A stretch of DNA of 5,870 nt from the NCBI GenBank assembly GCA_964353405.1, contig CAYGWJ010000488.1, positions 1 to 5,870 of the forward strand. The letters are read 5' to 3'. Below the pieces are notes generated by a model. It was not told where the DNA came from, ran no database searches, and saw only the letters and a program-made list of their open reading frames with translations. A program made the translations under genes and the position numbers. This DNA comes from JBGLNJ01 sp964353405 (GTDB taxonomy: Bacteria > Chloroflexota > Anaerolineae > Fen-1058). Positions 1-5,565 of this stretch are shown here, in pieces. Numbering within the stretch: position 1 is the first letter of the stretch; every line of letters starts with the position of its first letter.

Positions 1-2
1 CC

Positions 3-3000
3 ACCAACGACTGTGCGATGTGCATCATGTCGCCCAAGCTGGTGGAGACGGGCCGTCACCTCAATATTGACATCCTCACGATGACGGAAGTCGAAGGCAT
101 CACGGGCGAGCCTGGCGATTTCACTGTGCGATTGCGCAAGCGCGCGCGCTTTGTGGACACGAGCAAATGCACCGGCTGCGGCGACTGCGCGACGGCGTGC
201 CCCATCCTTCGCCCCGACGAATTCAACGCGCTGCTTTCGACGCGCAAGGCCGTCTTCAAACGCTACCCGCAGGCCATCCCGAACGCGTTCGCTATCGAAA
301 AGAGGGGCGAAGCCCCCTGCCGCAACGCTTGCCCCATCGAGCAGCGCGCGATGGGTTACGTGGCGCTCATTCGCGAAGGCCGCTTTGCCGATGCGTACCG
401 CACCATCAAAGAAGACAATCCCTTCCCGTCGGTGTGCGGGCGAGTGTGCAATCACCGCTGCGAGGATGCCTGCTCGCGCAACGATTGCGGCGACCACGCG
501 CCGGTCAACATCATGCAGCTCAAGCGCTTTGTCACCGATTGGGCGCTGGCGCATCCTGAAGACGTGCAAAAGGTGTACGCCTCGGGCGTGCAAAAGGATC
601 CCGATACGAGCGGAGCAGGCAAAAAAGTTGCCATCGTCGGCAGCGGCCCGGCCGGCCTCACCGCCGCGAACGATTTGATTCGCCAAGGCTACTCGGTCAC
701 GGTGTTTGAAGCGCTCGACAAAGCCGGCGGCATGATGCGCGTGGGCATCCCCGAGTATCGCCTGCCCTACGATTTGGTTCAGAAAGAAGTAGACGACATC
801 ACCGCGCTGGGCGTTGATCTCAAGCTGAATCATCGCGTGAACGATATCCCCGCGCTGCGCGCCGAGTTCGATGCGGTGTTTGTGGCTGTCGGCGCTCATG
901 TGGGCGTCAAGCTGCCCATCCCGGGCAACGATTTACAGCAGACATTTGTTGCCACCGACTTTTTGCGTCAGGTCAGCCTTGGAGAAATCTCTAATACCCA
1001 ATCTCCAATCTCCAACAAGCGCGTGCTCGTGCTCGGCGGGGGTAATGTGGCCATTGACGCGGCGATGACGTCGGTGCGACTCGGCGCGGCGTGGGTCGGT
1101 ATGACGTGCCTCGAATCGCGCGAAAAGATGCCCGCGCACGATTGGGAGGTCCGCGACGCGAGCGAAGAAGGCATCGAGGTCGTGCCGGGCCGCACGTTCA
1201 AAGAGGTGACGAACGAGAACGGACACGTCACGGGTGTTCGGACGGTCAACGTCAATTTCCGTGGTTTCATCGAGGGCCGCCCCGACTTTGACGAAATACC
1301 CAATACCGAGTCTGTTGTTCCGTGCGATGTGGTCATCTTTGCCATTGGCCAAAAGCCCGATCTGTCCGCATTGAACGGTAGGGGCGACCCGGCGGGTCGC
1401 CCGTACATCGAGACCGTGCGCAATCGCACCGTCGCCGTGGACAAGGACACGCTGGCGACCAACGTGCCTGGCATCTTTGCAGGCGGCGACGCAGTGACCG
1501 GCACGACGTTCGTCGTGGATGCGATTGCGGCGGGTCACAAGGCCGCGCGCTCGATTGATGCCTGGCTCTGTCATTCTGAGGCCCGAAGGGCCGAAGAATC
1601 TCTACCCCGCAAGGCCGAGACCCTTCGCCGCGAAGCGGCTCAGGGTGACAAGGAGTGGAGAGTCTGGCCGCCTCAACTCGAGGTGCTGGAGCGATTACCG
1701 GAAGCCAAGCCCGAGCCGATCCAGTTGCAGCAGTTGATGTTGAGCAAGTCGCAAGCGCCGCGCGCGATACCGGTCAAGCGACCCGCCGACGAGCGCAAGC
1801 GCGACTTTGCCGAAGTCGAAGCGGCCCTCACCGAAGCGCAGGCGGTGGAAGAAGCCAGGCGCTGTTTAGAGTGCGGCATCTGCTCCGAGTGTTTGCAGTG
1901 CGAGTTCGTCTGCCGCGCGGACGCCATCCGTCACGACGACCGCGACCAAATCATGGAACTCGAGGTGGGCGCTGTCATCCTGACGCCTGGATTGAAGACG
2001 GTGCGAGGCGATATCCGACCCGAATTCGGCTACGGCGTGTACTCGAACGTCGTCACGAGCATCGAGTTCGAGCGCATGCTCTCGGCGTCTGGCCCGTTCG
2101 CGGGCGTGGTGCAGCGGCCCTCGGACGGCCAGCATCCGCACAAGATTGCGTTTATCCAATGCGTGGGCAGCCGCGACATTACCTGTGGGCAAGATTACTG
2201 CTCGTCGGTGTGCTGCATGTACGCGACCAAGGAAGCCATCATCTCGCGCGAGCACGACGCCAGCATCCACCCGACGATTTTCTACATGGACATCCGCGCG
2301 TTCGGCAAAGGCTTTGAGCGCTATTACCATCGCGCACAAGACGAGCAGGGAGTGACCTACATCCGCTCGATGGTGTCGGCGGTCAGGCAAGTGCCCGGTT
2401 CCAAGAACCTGCGCGTGCTCTACACGACCTGGGAGCCGGATGCGAATGGCGTAGGGGCGAACCCTGGTGGTCGCCCAGCTCTCAAGGCCGTCCAGCATCA
2501 GGATGAGTTTGAGATGGTGGTGCTCTCGGTCGGCCTGCAGCCTTCTGATGGCACAAAGGAACTCGCCGAGCGGCTGGGCATCCAGCTCAATCGCTTTGGC
2601 TTTGCCGAGCAACTGGCCGATGCGCCGACGCACACCACCAAGCCTGGCGTCTTTGTCGCAGGCGCGTTCGCTGCGCCCAAGGACATTCCCGAAACCGTCA
2701 TCGAAGCTTCGTGCGCGGCGGCGAATGCATCGCGCTTGCTCGCCTCGGCGCGCGGGACGCTCACGCGCACGCGCGAGTATCCGCAAGAGCGCGACATTAG
2801 CCACGAAGAGTCGCGCGTGGGCGTATTCGTGTGTCACTGCGGCATCAACATCGGCGGCGTGGTGCGCGTGCCCGAGGTGATGGAGTATGCCAGGACGCTG
2901 CCCAACGTCGTGTATGCCGAGCAGAACCTCTATACCTGCTCGCAGGACACGCAGGAGAAAATCAAGCAAAAGGTGCTGGAGCACGGCATCAACCGCGTCG

Positions 3001-4502
3001 TCGTCGCGTCGTGCACGCCGCGCACGCACGAGCCGCTGTTCCAGGACACGATTCGCCAGGCCGGACTCAATCCGTACCTGTTCGAACTTGCCAACATCCG
3101 CGAGCAAGATAGCTGGGTGCATCGCGGCGACCGCGACGTGGCGACGACCAAGGCCAAGGGCCTGGTGACGATGGCGGTGGCCAAGGCGAGCCAGCTCAAG
3201 CCGCTTTATCGCCAGACGCTCGACCTTGACCATCGGGCGCTTGTGGTGGGCGGCGGCCTGGCCGGCATGACGGCAGCGCTTTCGATTGCCGAGCAAGGCT
3301 ACGACGTGCACCTCGTCGAGCGCGAGGAGCAACTCGGCGGCAACCTGCGACACATCTACACCCAATTGCCAAGTTTCAATTCTCAATTTTCAAATGAGAC
3401 GGACCCGCAGGCACTTTTCACCAATTTGATTGACCACGTAAGTCAAAATCCGCGTATCCATATTTACCTGGGCGCACAAGTCGAAGACGTTCGAGGTTAC
3501 GTCGGTCAATATACGACCGTCGTCCGTCTCAAAGATGGGAGGCGTGAAGAGCTTGGGCACGGCGTGGTCGTCGTCGCCACTGGCGCAAACGAAATCAAAC
3601 CGAAGGAATATCTGTACGGTCAACATCCTGCCGTCATTACTCAACGCGAACTCGAAGAGCACCTACACAATACCCAATATCCAATCCCTAACAACGTCGT
3701 CATGATTCAGTGCGTCGGTTCACGCGACGACGAGCATCCGTACTGCTCGCGCATCTGCTGCACTGAAGCCATCAAGAACGCGCTCGAGCTCAAGCAGCGC
3801 AACCCGCAGACGCAGGTCGCCGTGCTCTATCGCGACATTCGCTCCTACGGCTTCCGCGAGTTGGCCTATCGCCAGGCGCGCGAGGCGGGCGTGTTGTTCC
3901 TAGAGTACAGTGAGAAGCAAAGGCCGGTGGTGCTCGATGGAAGAGGCAAGATGCAGGTTGAGGTCGTTGTTCAGCCCGAAGGTATGCAAGTAACACTCGA
4001 GGCAGACCTGGTGGTGCTGGCGGCAGGCATCGAGCCGAACAAGGACAACGATGTGCTCGCCAAGCTGCTCAAGGTGCCGCTCTCGGAAGACGGGTTCTAC
4101 CTGGAAGCGCACGCCAAGCTGCGCCCGCTGGACTTTGCCGCCGACGGCGTGTACCTGGCCGGGTTGGCTCACTCGCCGCGCTTTATCGAAGAGACGATGG
4201 CGCAGGCCAACGGCGCGGCCGTCCGCGCGGTGACGCTGCTCTCGCGCAAGCAGTTGCAGAGCGCGGCCATGATTGCCGCCGTCAACGAGCGGCTGTGCTC
4301 CGCGTGCGGCATCTGCGTGGATGTGTGCCCGTACTCGGCGCGCGTGCTGGACGAGGAAAAGGGCCACGCCAAGGTTTTGGAAGTGCTATGCCAGGGCTGC
4401 GGCGCGTGCGTGGCGGCCTGCCCGAACGGCGCAAGTTTCCAGCGCGGATTCGAGTTCAAGCAGATTTTTGGAATGATTGACGCGGCGCTGGCTCGCGTAT
4501 AG
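3..4502 (+). CDS. hdrA: HdrA-GltD-HdrA fusion flavoprotein, 5' end outside window
   Basis: Cytoplasmic FAD and iron-sulfur electron-transfer subunit related to CoB-CoM heterodisulfide reductase subunit A. The frame is open from base 3 and already encodes the HdrA motif TNDCAMCIMSPKLVE, so the ATG at 18 is internal; numbering here starts from that Met. Ferredoxin motif: C51, C54, C57, C61. GltD-like module about 98-515: CRNAC and CGRVC cysteines at 101-152, FAD motif VGSGPAG at 207-213, second dinucleotide motif LGGGNVAID at 339-347, FAGGDA at 487-492. A Cys-rich junction (C616-C632) returns to HdrA, with QCVGSRD and CC motifs at 714-733. A second HdrA copy runs 932-1494: CHCG, FAD motif GGGLAGM at 1078-1084, QCVGSRD at 1231, and two [4Fe-4S] motifs (C1427-C1437, C1458-C1468). 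Ordinary HdrA is about 650 residues, so the full protein may approach 1,700. The mvhD-like gene downstream fits an Hdr/Mvh-type complex. NAD(P)H coupling is inferred from the GltD module. Six in-frame repeat tracts interrupt the gene. Confidence 0.93.
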   Translation, partial: TNDCAMCIMSPKLVETGRHLNIDILTMTEVEGITGEPGDFTVRLRKRARFVDTSKCTGCGDCATACPILRPDEFNALLSTRKAVFKRYPQAIPNAFAIEKRGEAPCRNACPIEQRAMGYVALIREGRFADAYRTIKEDNPFPSVCGRVCNHRCEDACSRNDCGDHAPVNIMQLKRFVTDWALAHPEDVQKVYASGVQKDPDTSGAGKKVAIVGSGPAGLTAANDLIRQGYSVTVFEALDKAGGMMRVGIPEYRLPYDLVQKEVDDITALGVDLKLNHRVNDIPALRAEFDAVFVAVGAHVGVKLPIPGNDLQQTFVATDFLRQVSLGEISNTQSPISNKRVLVLGGGNVAIDAAMTSVRLGAAWVGMTCLESREKMPAHDWEVRDASEEGIEVVPGRTFKEVTNENGHVTGVRTVNVNFRGFIEGRPDFDEIPNTESVVPCDVVIFAIGQKPDLSALNGRGDPAGRPYIETVRNRTVAVDKDTLATNVPGIFAGGDAVTGTTFVVDAIAAGHKAARSIDAWLCHSEARRAEESLPRKAETLRREAAQGDKEWRVWPPQLEVLERLPEAKPEPIQLQQLMLSKSQAPRAIPVKRPADERKRDFAEVEAALTEAQAVEEARRCLECGICSECLQCEFVCRADAIRHDDRDQIMELEVGAVILTPGLKTVRGDIRPEFGYGVYSNVVTSIEFERMLSASGPFAGVVQRPSDGQHPHKIAFIQCVGSRDITCGQDYCSSVCCMYATKEAIISREHDASIHPTIFYMDIRAFGKGFERYYHRAQDEQGVTYIRSMVSAVRQVPGSKNLRVLYTTWEPDANGVGANPGGRPALKAVQHQDEFEMVVLSVGLQPSDGTKELAERLGIQLNRFGFAEQLADAPTHTTKPGVFVAGAFAAPKDIPETVIEASCAAANASRLLASARGTLTRTREYPQERDISHEESRVGVFVCHCGINIGGVVRVPEVMEYARTLPNVVYAEQNLYTCSQDTQEKIKQKVLEHGINRVVVASCTPRTHEPLFQDTIRQAGLNPYLFELANIREQDSWVHRGDRDVATTKAKGLVTMAVAKASQLKPLYRQTLDLDHRALVVGGGLAGMTAALSIAEQGYDVHLVEREEQLGGNLRHIYTQLPSFNSQFSNETDPQALFTNLIDHVSQNPRIHIYLGAQVEDVRGYVGQYTTVVRLKDGRREELGHGVVVVATGANEIKPKEYLYGQHPAVITQRELEEHLHNTQYPIPNNVVMIQCVGSRDDEHPYCSRICCTEAIKNALELKQRNPQTQVAVLYRDIRSYGFRELAYRQAREAGVLFLEYSEKQRPVVLDGRGKMQVEVVVQPEGMQVTLEADLVVLAAGIEPNKDNDVLAKLLKVPLSEDGFYLEAHAKLRPLDFAADGVYLAGLAHSPRFIEETMAQANGAAVRAVTLLSRKQLQSAAMIAAVNERLCSACGICVDVCPYSARVLDEEKGHAKVLEVLCQGCGACVAACPNGASFQRGFEFKQIFGMIDAALARV
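984..1018 (+). repeat. Heptanucleotide array inside the hdrA fusion gene
   Basis: Five adjacent 7-bp units: GAAATCT, CTAATAC, CCAATCT, CCAATCT, CCAACAA. Two neighbouring units are identical and the outer ones have drifted. Thirty-five bp is not a multiple of three, yet the reading frame stays open. It encodes the Asn/Ser/Pro-rich stretch SNTQSPISN (residues 325-333) just before the GltD nucleotide-binding strand VLVLGGGN, a likely surface linker. The low-complexity peptide looks added rather than conserved. Confidence 0.7.
1378..1406. repeat. Palindromic repeat GTAGGGGCGACCC, copy 1, in frame
   Basis: A perfect 9-bp inverted repeat, GGGCGACCC (1382-1390) and GGGTCGCCC (1394-1402), encloses the 3-bp loop GGC. 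Beyond one G-G mismatch it is extended by GTA and TAC. It encodes GRGDPAGRP (residues 454-462) in the GltD-like module. From memory, such palindromes are dispersed in several Chloroflexota-like genomes; this was not verified by search. A second, diverged copy lies at 2451-2476 in the same gene. Confidence 0.75.
1569..1650. repeat. 82-bp compound palindrome inserted in frame (MITE/REP-like)
   Basis: Imperfect terminal inverted repeats TGTCATTCTGAG (1569-1580) and CTCAGGGTGACA (1639-1650) match at 10 of 12 positions. Nested inside are GAAGAATCTC (1593-1602) and GAGACCCTTC (1617-1626), 8 of 10. Each arm has its own perfect 5-bp hairpin with a GAA loop: GGCCC/GGGCC at 1580-1592 and GCCGC/GCGGC at 1627-1639. 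The element encodes a charged stretch (about residues 518-545) between the end of the GltD fold (AIAAGHKAARSIDAW) and the linker back to HdrA. No target-site duplication is obvious. It encodes no transposase, so mobility would be in trans or ancient. Confidence 0.8.
2451..2476. repeat. Palindromic repeat GTAGGGGCGA, copy 2, in frame
   Basis: Shares GTAGGGGCGA with the copy at 1378 and ends in GTCGCCC, as that copy does. The stem GGGCGA-CC pairs with GGTCGCCC (2469-2476) with one bulged A. It encodes VGANPGGRP (residues 812-820) in the first HdrA copy, between a strand ending TTWEPDANG and the strand QDEFEMVVLSVG. It looks like an expanded surface loop. Confidence 0.65.
3362..3396 (+). repeat. 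Heptanucleotide array inside the second HdrA copy
   Basis: Five consecutive 7-bp units: CCAATTG, CCAAGTT, TCAATTC, TCAATTT, TCAAATG. All share a (C/T)CAA core in the same register. The array encodes QLPSFNSQFSN (residues 1116-1126), a polar stretch right after the HdrA motif LGGNLRHIY. It opens an A+T-richer segment that ends near the array at 3666. Confidence 0.65.
3666..3693 (+). repeat. Heptanucleotide array, CCCAATA type
   Basis: Four consecutive 7-bp units: CACAATA, CCCAATA, TCCAATC, CCTAACA. They encode HNTQYPIPNN (residues 1217-1226) immediately before the HdrA motif VVMIQCVGSRD. The unit resembles that of the array at 991-1018 (CTAATAC, CCAATCT), which suggests one repeat family seeded several times in the gene. 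Confidence 0.7.
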
Positions 4503-4531
4503 CGTATCGCATATCGCTTATCGCGGTTCGC
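4497..4531 (+). repeat. Heptanucleotide array NTATCGC over the hdrA stop codon
   Basis: Five 7-bp units: GTATAGC, GTATCGC, ATATCGC, TTATCGC, GGTTCGC. The stop codon TAG (4500-4502) lies in the first unit, which differs from its neighbour by a C-to-A change. The array occupies most of the short gap between the gene end and the hairpin at 4545. Its unit is unlike the CCAAT-type heptamers inside the gene. Confidence 0.7.
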
Positions 4532-4540
4532 AGGCCGATG

Positions 4541-4569
4541 AAAAAGAGCTTCCAATTGGTGGAAGCTCT
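4541..4569 (-). terminator. Intrinsic terminator, minus strand
   Basis: A perfect 10-bp inverted repeat, AGAGCTTCCA (4545-4554) and TGGAAGCTCT (4560-4569), encloses a 5-nt loop. On the minus strand the stem is followed directly by a T run (complement of the A run at 4541-4545). On the plus strand the stem is followed by GGATGAG with no T run. It therefore fits best as the end of minus-strand transcription, here candidate RNA A. It might also weakly stop hdrA transcription on the plus strand. Confidence 0.75.
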
Positions 4570-4634
4570 GGATGAGACTGAAGATAGGCAAGTGCGTTAG
4601 CACCCTTTACGGCGGTCAAACCGCTCGCCCATCT
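4541..4634 (-). ncRNA. Candidate small RNA A (about 94 nt, three-way junction)
   Basis: Inferred transcript between the minus-strand promoter at 4641-4669 and the terminator at 4541-4569. Read on the minus strand, GAUGGGCGA pairs with UUGCCUAUC (9 bp, positions 4625-4633 with 4583-4591). This closes two hairpins: GCGGU-UUG-ACCGC (4612-4624) and GUGC-UAAC-GCAC (4592-4603). A CGUAAAGG linker (4604-4611) separates them, and both hairpins abut the closing stem. Two pairs of that stem are G-U, which become A-C mismatches on the plus strand, so the fold is strand-specific. A short single-stranded linker leads to the terminator hairpin. I do not recognise an RNA family; it is not a tRNA. It lies opposite the leader of the gene starting at 4680, so antisense control of that gene or an independent trans role are both possible. 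Confidence 0.55.
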
Positions 4635-4640
4635 GTGGTT

Positions 4641-4669
4641 AGATTAGCATGTGATAAGCTGGATGTCAA
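4641..4669 (-). promoter_or_regulatory. Sigma-70-type promoter, minus strand, for RNA A
   Basis: On the minus strand a perfect TTGACA -35 box (4664-4669) is followed by a 17-bp spacer and TAATCT (4641-4646). The TGC just upstream gives an extended -10. Start is predicted about 7 nt downstream, near 4634. It lies 10 bp in front of the ATG at 4680 of the oppositely oriented gene, so the two transcription units could interfere. The -10 hexamer alone is weak (3 of 6 consensus bases). Confidence 0.55.
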
Positions 4670-4679
4670 GCCGAAAGCC

Positions 4680-5372
4680 ATGAAGACTGCAAAACCGTTC
4701 GGCGACGTAAATACGGCCACAATCTTGATCATTGGCCACGACCCGCGTTTGCAGCATAGTCAGGCAGAAGCCGGGTTTGCGTTCTTCTTTGACTATCTCT
4801 TGTGCCCCCGACCTAGAGTTCCTTCTGAGGCCAAGAAATATGACTTGGCGCAGGCCGTTTGGGGCTACGTCAATGATTTAGCCGGACGCATTGAGCATTG
4901 TGTGTCCCTATCAGAACTATACGTTACCAATCTCGGCAACGAGTTTCTGGAACACAAACCAGGGTCAGGCACGGTGCTTATTCCTGAACATTTGGCTCGT
5001 CGTGGCGTGGAGCAGATTGCACAAATAGTGGCTGATGGTCACTTCAAGGTTATCCTGCCAATGGCTGTGCAACCGTTCTACCATTTGTGCCGATTGGGGT
5101 TCGTTGAAGGAGATTCGGAGTTGCTGGCACACTTCATGGCTGAGGCTTGCCCGCGCGCTTTTGAGGCTGAGCAAGGCATTTATGAGCCAACTGGCAAAGC
5201 GCCGTTCCTGGCTGTATGTGGAGAAAAATTCAGCTATTGTGGAGTGCCGGTTGTTCCCATTGTGCATGTCAAGCAATGGCCGCTTCAACAGAGAATGGTC
5301 AAGTATGTGAAACCTATGCGGAATGCAAAGCAAAATATCCAAGCAGCGATCAAAACTACAAGACGTGGCTGA
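4680..5372 (+). CDS. Hypothetical protein, 230 aa, faint uracil-DNA-glycosylase-like pattern
   Basis: I cannot assign a family with confidence. The ATG at 4680 is preferred because the conserved-looking part starts soon after it (strand TILIIGHDPRL, residues 14-24). An upstream in-frame ATG at 4572 would add 36 residues of poor-looking sequence over candidate RNA A, although GGAAG lies in front of it. No strong ribosome site is seen at 4680. Visible features are GHDPRL (19-24), QA (28-29), GFAF (32-35), LYVTNLGNEF (80-89), and VHVKQWPLQ (195-203) near the end. The order GxDPxx..QA..GxAF, an Asn-containing strand and a late His..Pro-Leu segment recall family 1 uracil-DNA glycosylase (GQDPYH..QAHGLAF, HPSPLS). 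This is remote inference without alignment. No signal peptide or membrane helix is apparent; a soluble protein is expected. G+C is about 50%, below both flanking genes. Confidence 0.75.
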   Translation: MKTAKPFGDVNTATILIIGHDPRLQHSQAEAGFAFFFDYLLCPRPRVPSEAKKYDLAQAVWGYVNDLAGRIEHCVSLSELYVTNLGNEFLEHKPGSGTVLIPEHLARRGVEQIAQIVADGHFKVILPMAVQPFYHLCRLGFVEGDSELLAHFMAEACPRAFEAEQGIYEPTGKAPFLAVCGEKFSYCGVPVVPIVHVKQWPLQQRMVKYVKPMRNAKQNIQAAIKTTRRG

Positions 5373-5434
5373 GATGGCTACCTTCGCAGGCGACGAAGCC
5401 GGACTTGCCAGCTTCAAATATGGTTAGCAGATGT

Positions 5435-5505
5435 AAAACCACCCAGCTAGTCTGAAGATGGCTCTTCAGGCAGGACGCCACAGTCGGCGTCTCTTCACTG
5501 GGTGG
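5435..5505 (-). terminator. Probable terminator of RNA B (junction stem plus T4)
   Basis: The GC-rich 8-bp closing stem CCACCCAG/CTGGGTGG of the three-way junction is followed on the minus strand by TTTT (complement of AAAA at 5435-5438), then AC. The T run is short and the stem is split by two internal hairpins, so termination efficiency is uncertain. The plus-strand exit from the stem is AAACGAGG, without a T run. Confidence 0.4.
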
Positions 5506-5559
5506 AAACGAGGCACAAGACCTAGTTTTTGAGCTATAGCCCGCAGCCTTGTGGACTGT
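5435..5559 (-). ncRNA. Candidate small RNA B (about 125 nt, hairpin plus three-way junction)
   Basis: Inferred transcript from the minus-strand promoter at 5566-5595. Its 5' part can form CACAAG/CUUGUG (5548-5553 with 5514-5519) around GGGC-UAUA-GCUC (5531-5542). The 3' part folds as a three-way junction. CCACCCAG/CUGGGUGG (5498-5505 with 5439-5446) closes GACGCC-loop-GGCGUC (5474-5491) and CUGAAGA-GCCA-UCUUCAG (5452-5469), all Watson-Crick. The closing stem is followed by UUUU. Stems, promoter and T run agree on the minus strand, although the junction stems would also form on the plus strand. No known family was recognised; 6S, SRP RNA, RNase P RNA and tmRNA signatures are absent. It shares an 11-nt block with candidate RNA A and lies between the 230-codon gene and the mvhD-like gene. 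Confidence 0.55.
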
Positions 5560-5563
5560 AGCT
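5532..5563 (+). other. Plus-strand hairpin in the leader of the mvhD-like gene
   Basis: AGCUAUAG (5532-5539) pairs with CUGUAGCU (5556-5563). After a C/A mismatch, CCGCA (5541-5545) pairs with UGUGG (5550-5554) around a GCCU loop. Each stem uses one G-U pair, which becomes A-C on the minus strand, so this hairpin favours plus-strand RNA. It ends about 40 nt before the ATG at 5605. It overlaps the start of candidate RNA B, so the two strands offer competing interpretations. Confidence 0.4.
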
Positions 5564-5565
5564 AG

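Noticed and set aside
1294..1307. Two near-identical heptamers AAATACC and CAATACC in hdrA
   Set aside because: Only two units, within a plausible coding context (EIPNTES); too short to call an array, though it resembles the other CCAAT-type tracts.
1866..3386. Long minus-strand open frame (506 codons) opposite hdrA
   Set aside because: It lies wholly opposite well-recognised HdrA motifs, its translation is rich in Arg, His, Ala and Leu without recognisable domains, and high G+C commonly gives such antisense frames.
4583..4633. tRNA-like D-arm on the minus strand (GGCGAGCGGUUUGACCGCC)
   Set aside because: No 7-nt anticodon loop, no T-arm with GGUUCGA and no acceptor stem, so it is not a tRNA.
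4572..4679. Upstream ATG adding 36 residues to the 230-codon gene
   Set aside because: The extra residues look non-conserved and coincide with candidate RNA A; the likely fold begins after 4680. GGAAG in front of 4572 keeps the option open.
4965..5417. Minus-strand open frame of 150 codons
   Set aside because: It overlaps the 230-codon plus-strand gene, shows no recognisable motif and has no ribosome site that I can see. The plus-strand product has better strand patterns.
5374..5427. 17-codon open frame directly after the 230-codon gene
   Set aside because: No ribosome site and too short to support without homologues.
5439..5505. Hammerhead-like ribozyme reading of the three-way junction
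   Set aside because: The catalytic core strings CUGAUGA and GAAA in the right places around a cleavage site are absent on both strands.
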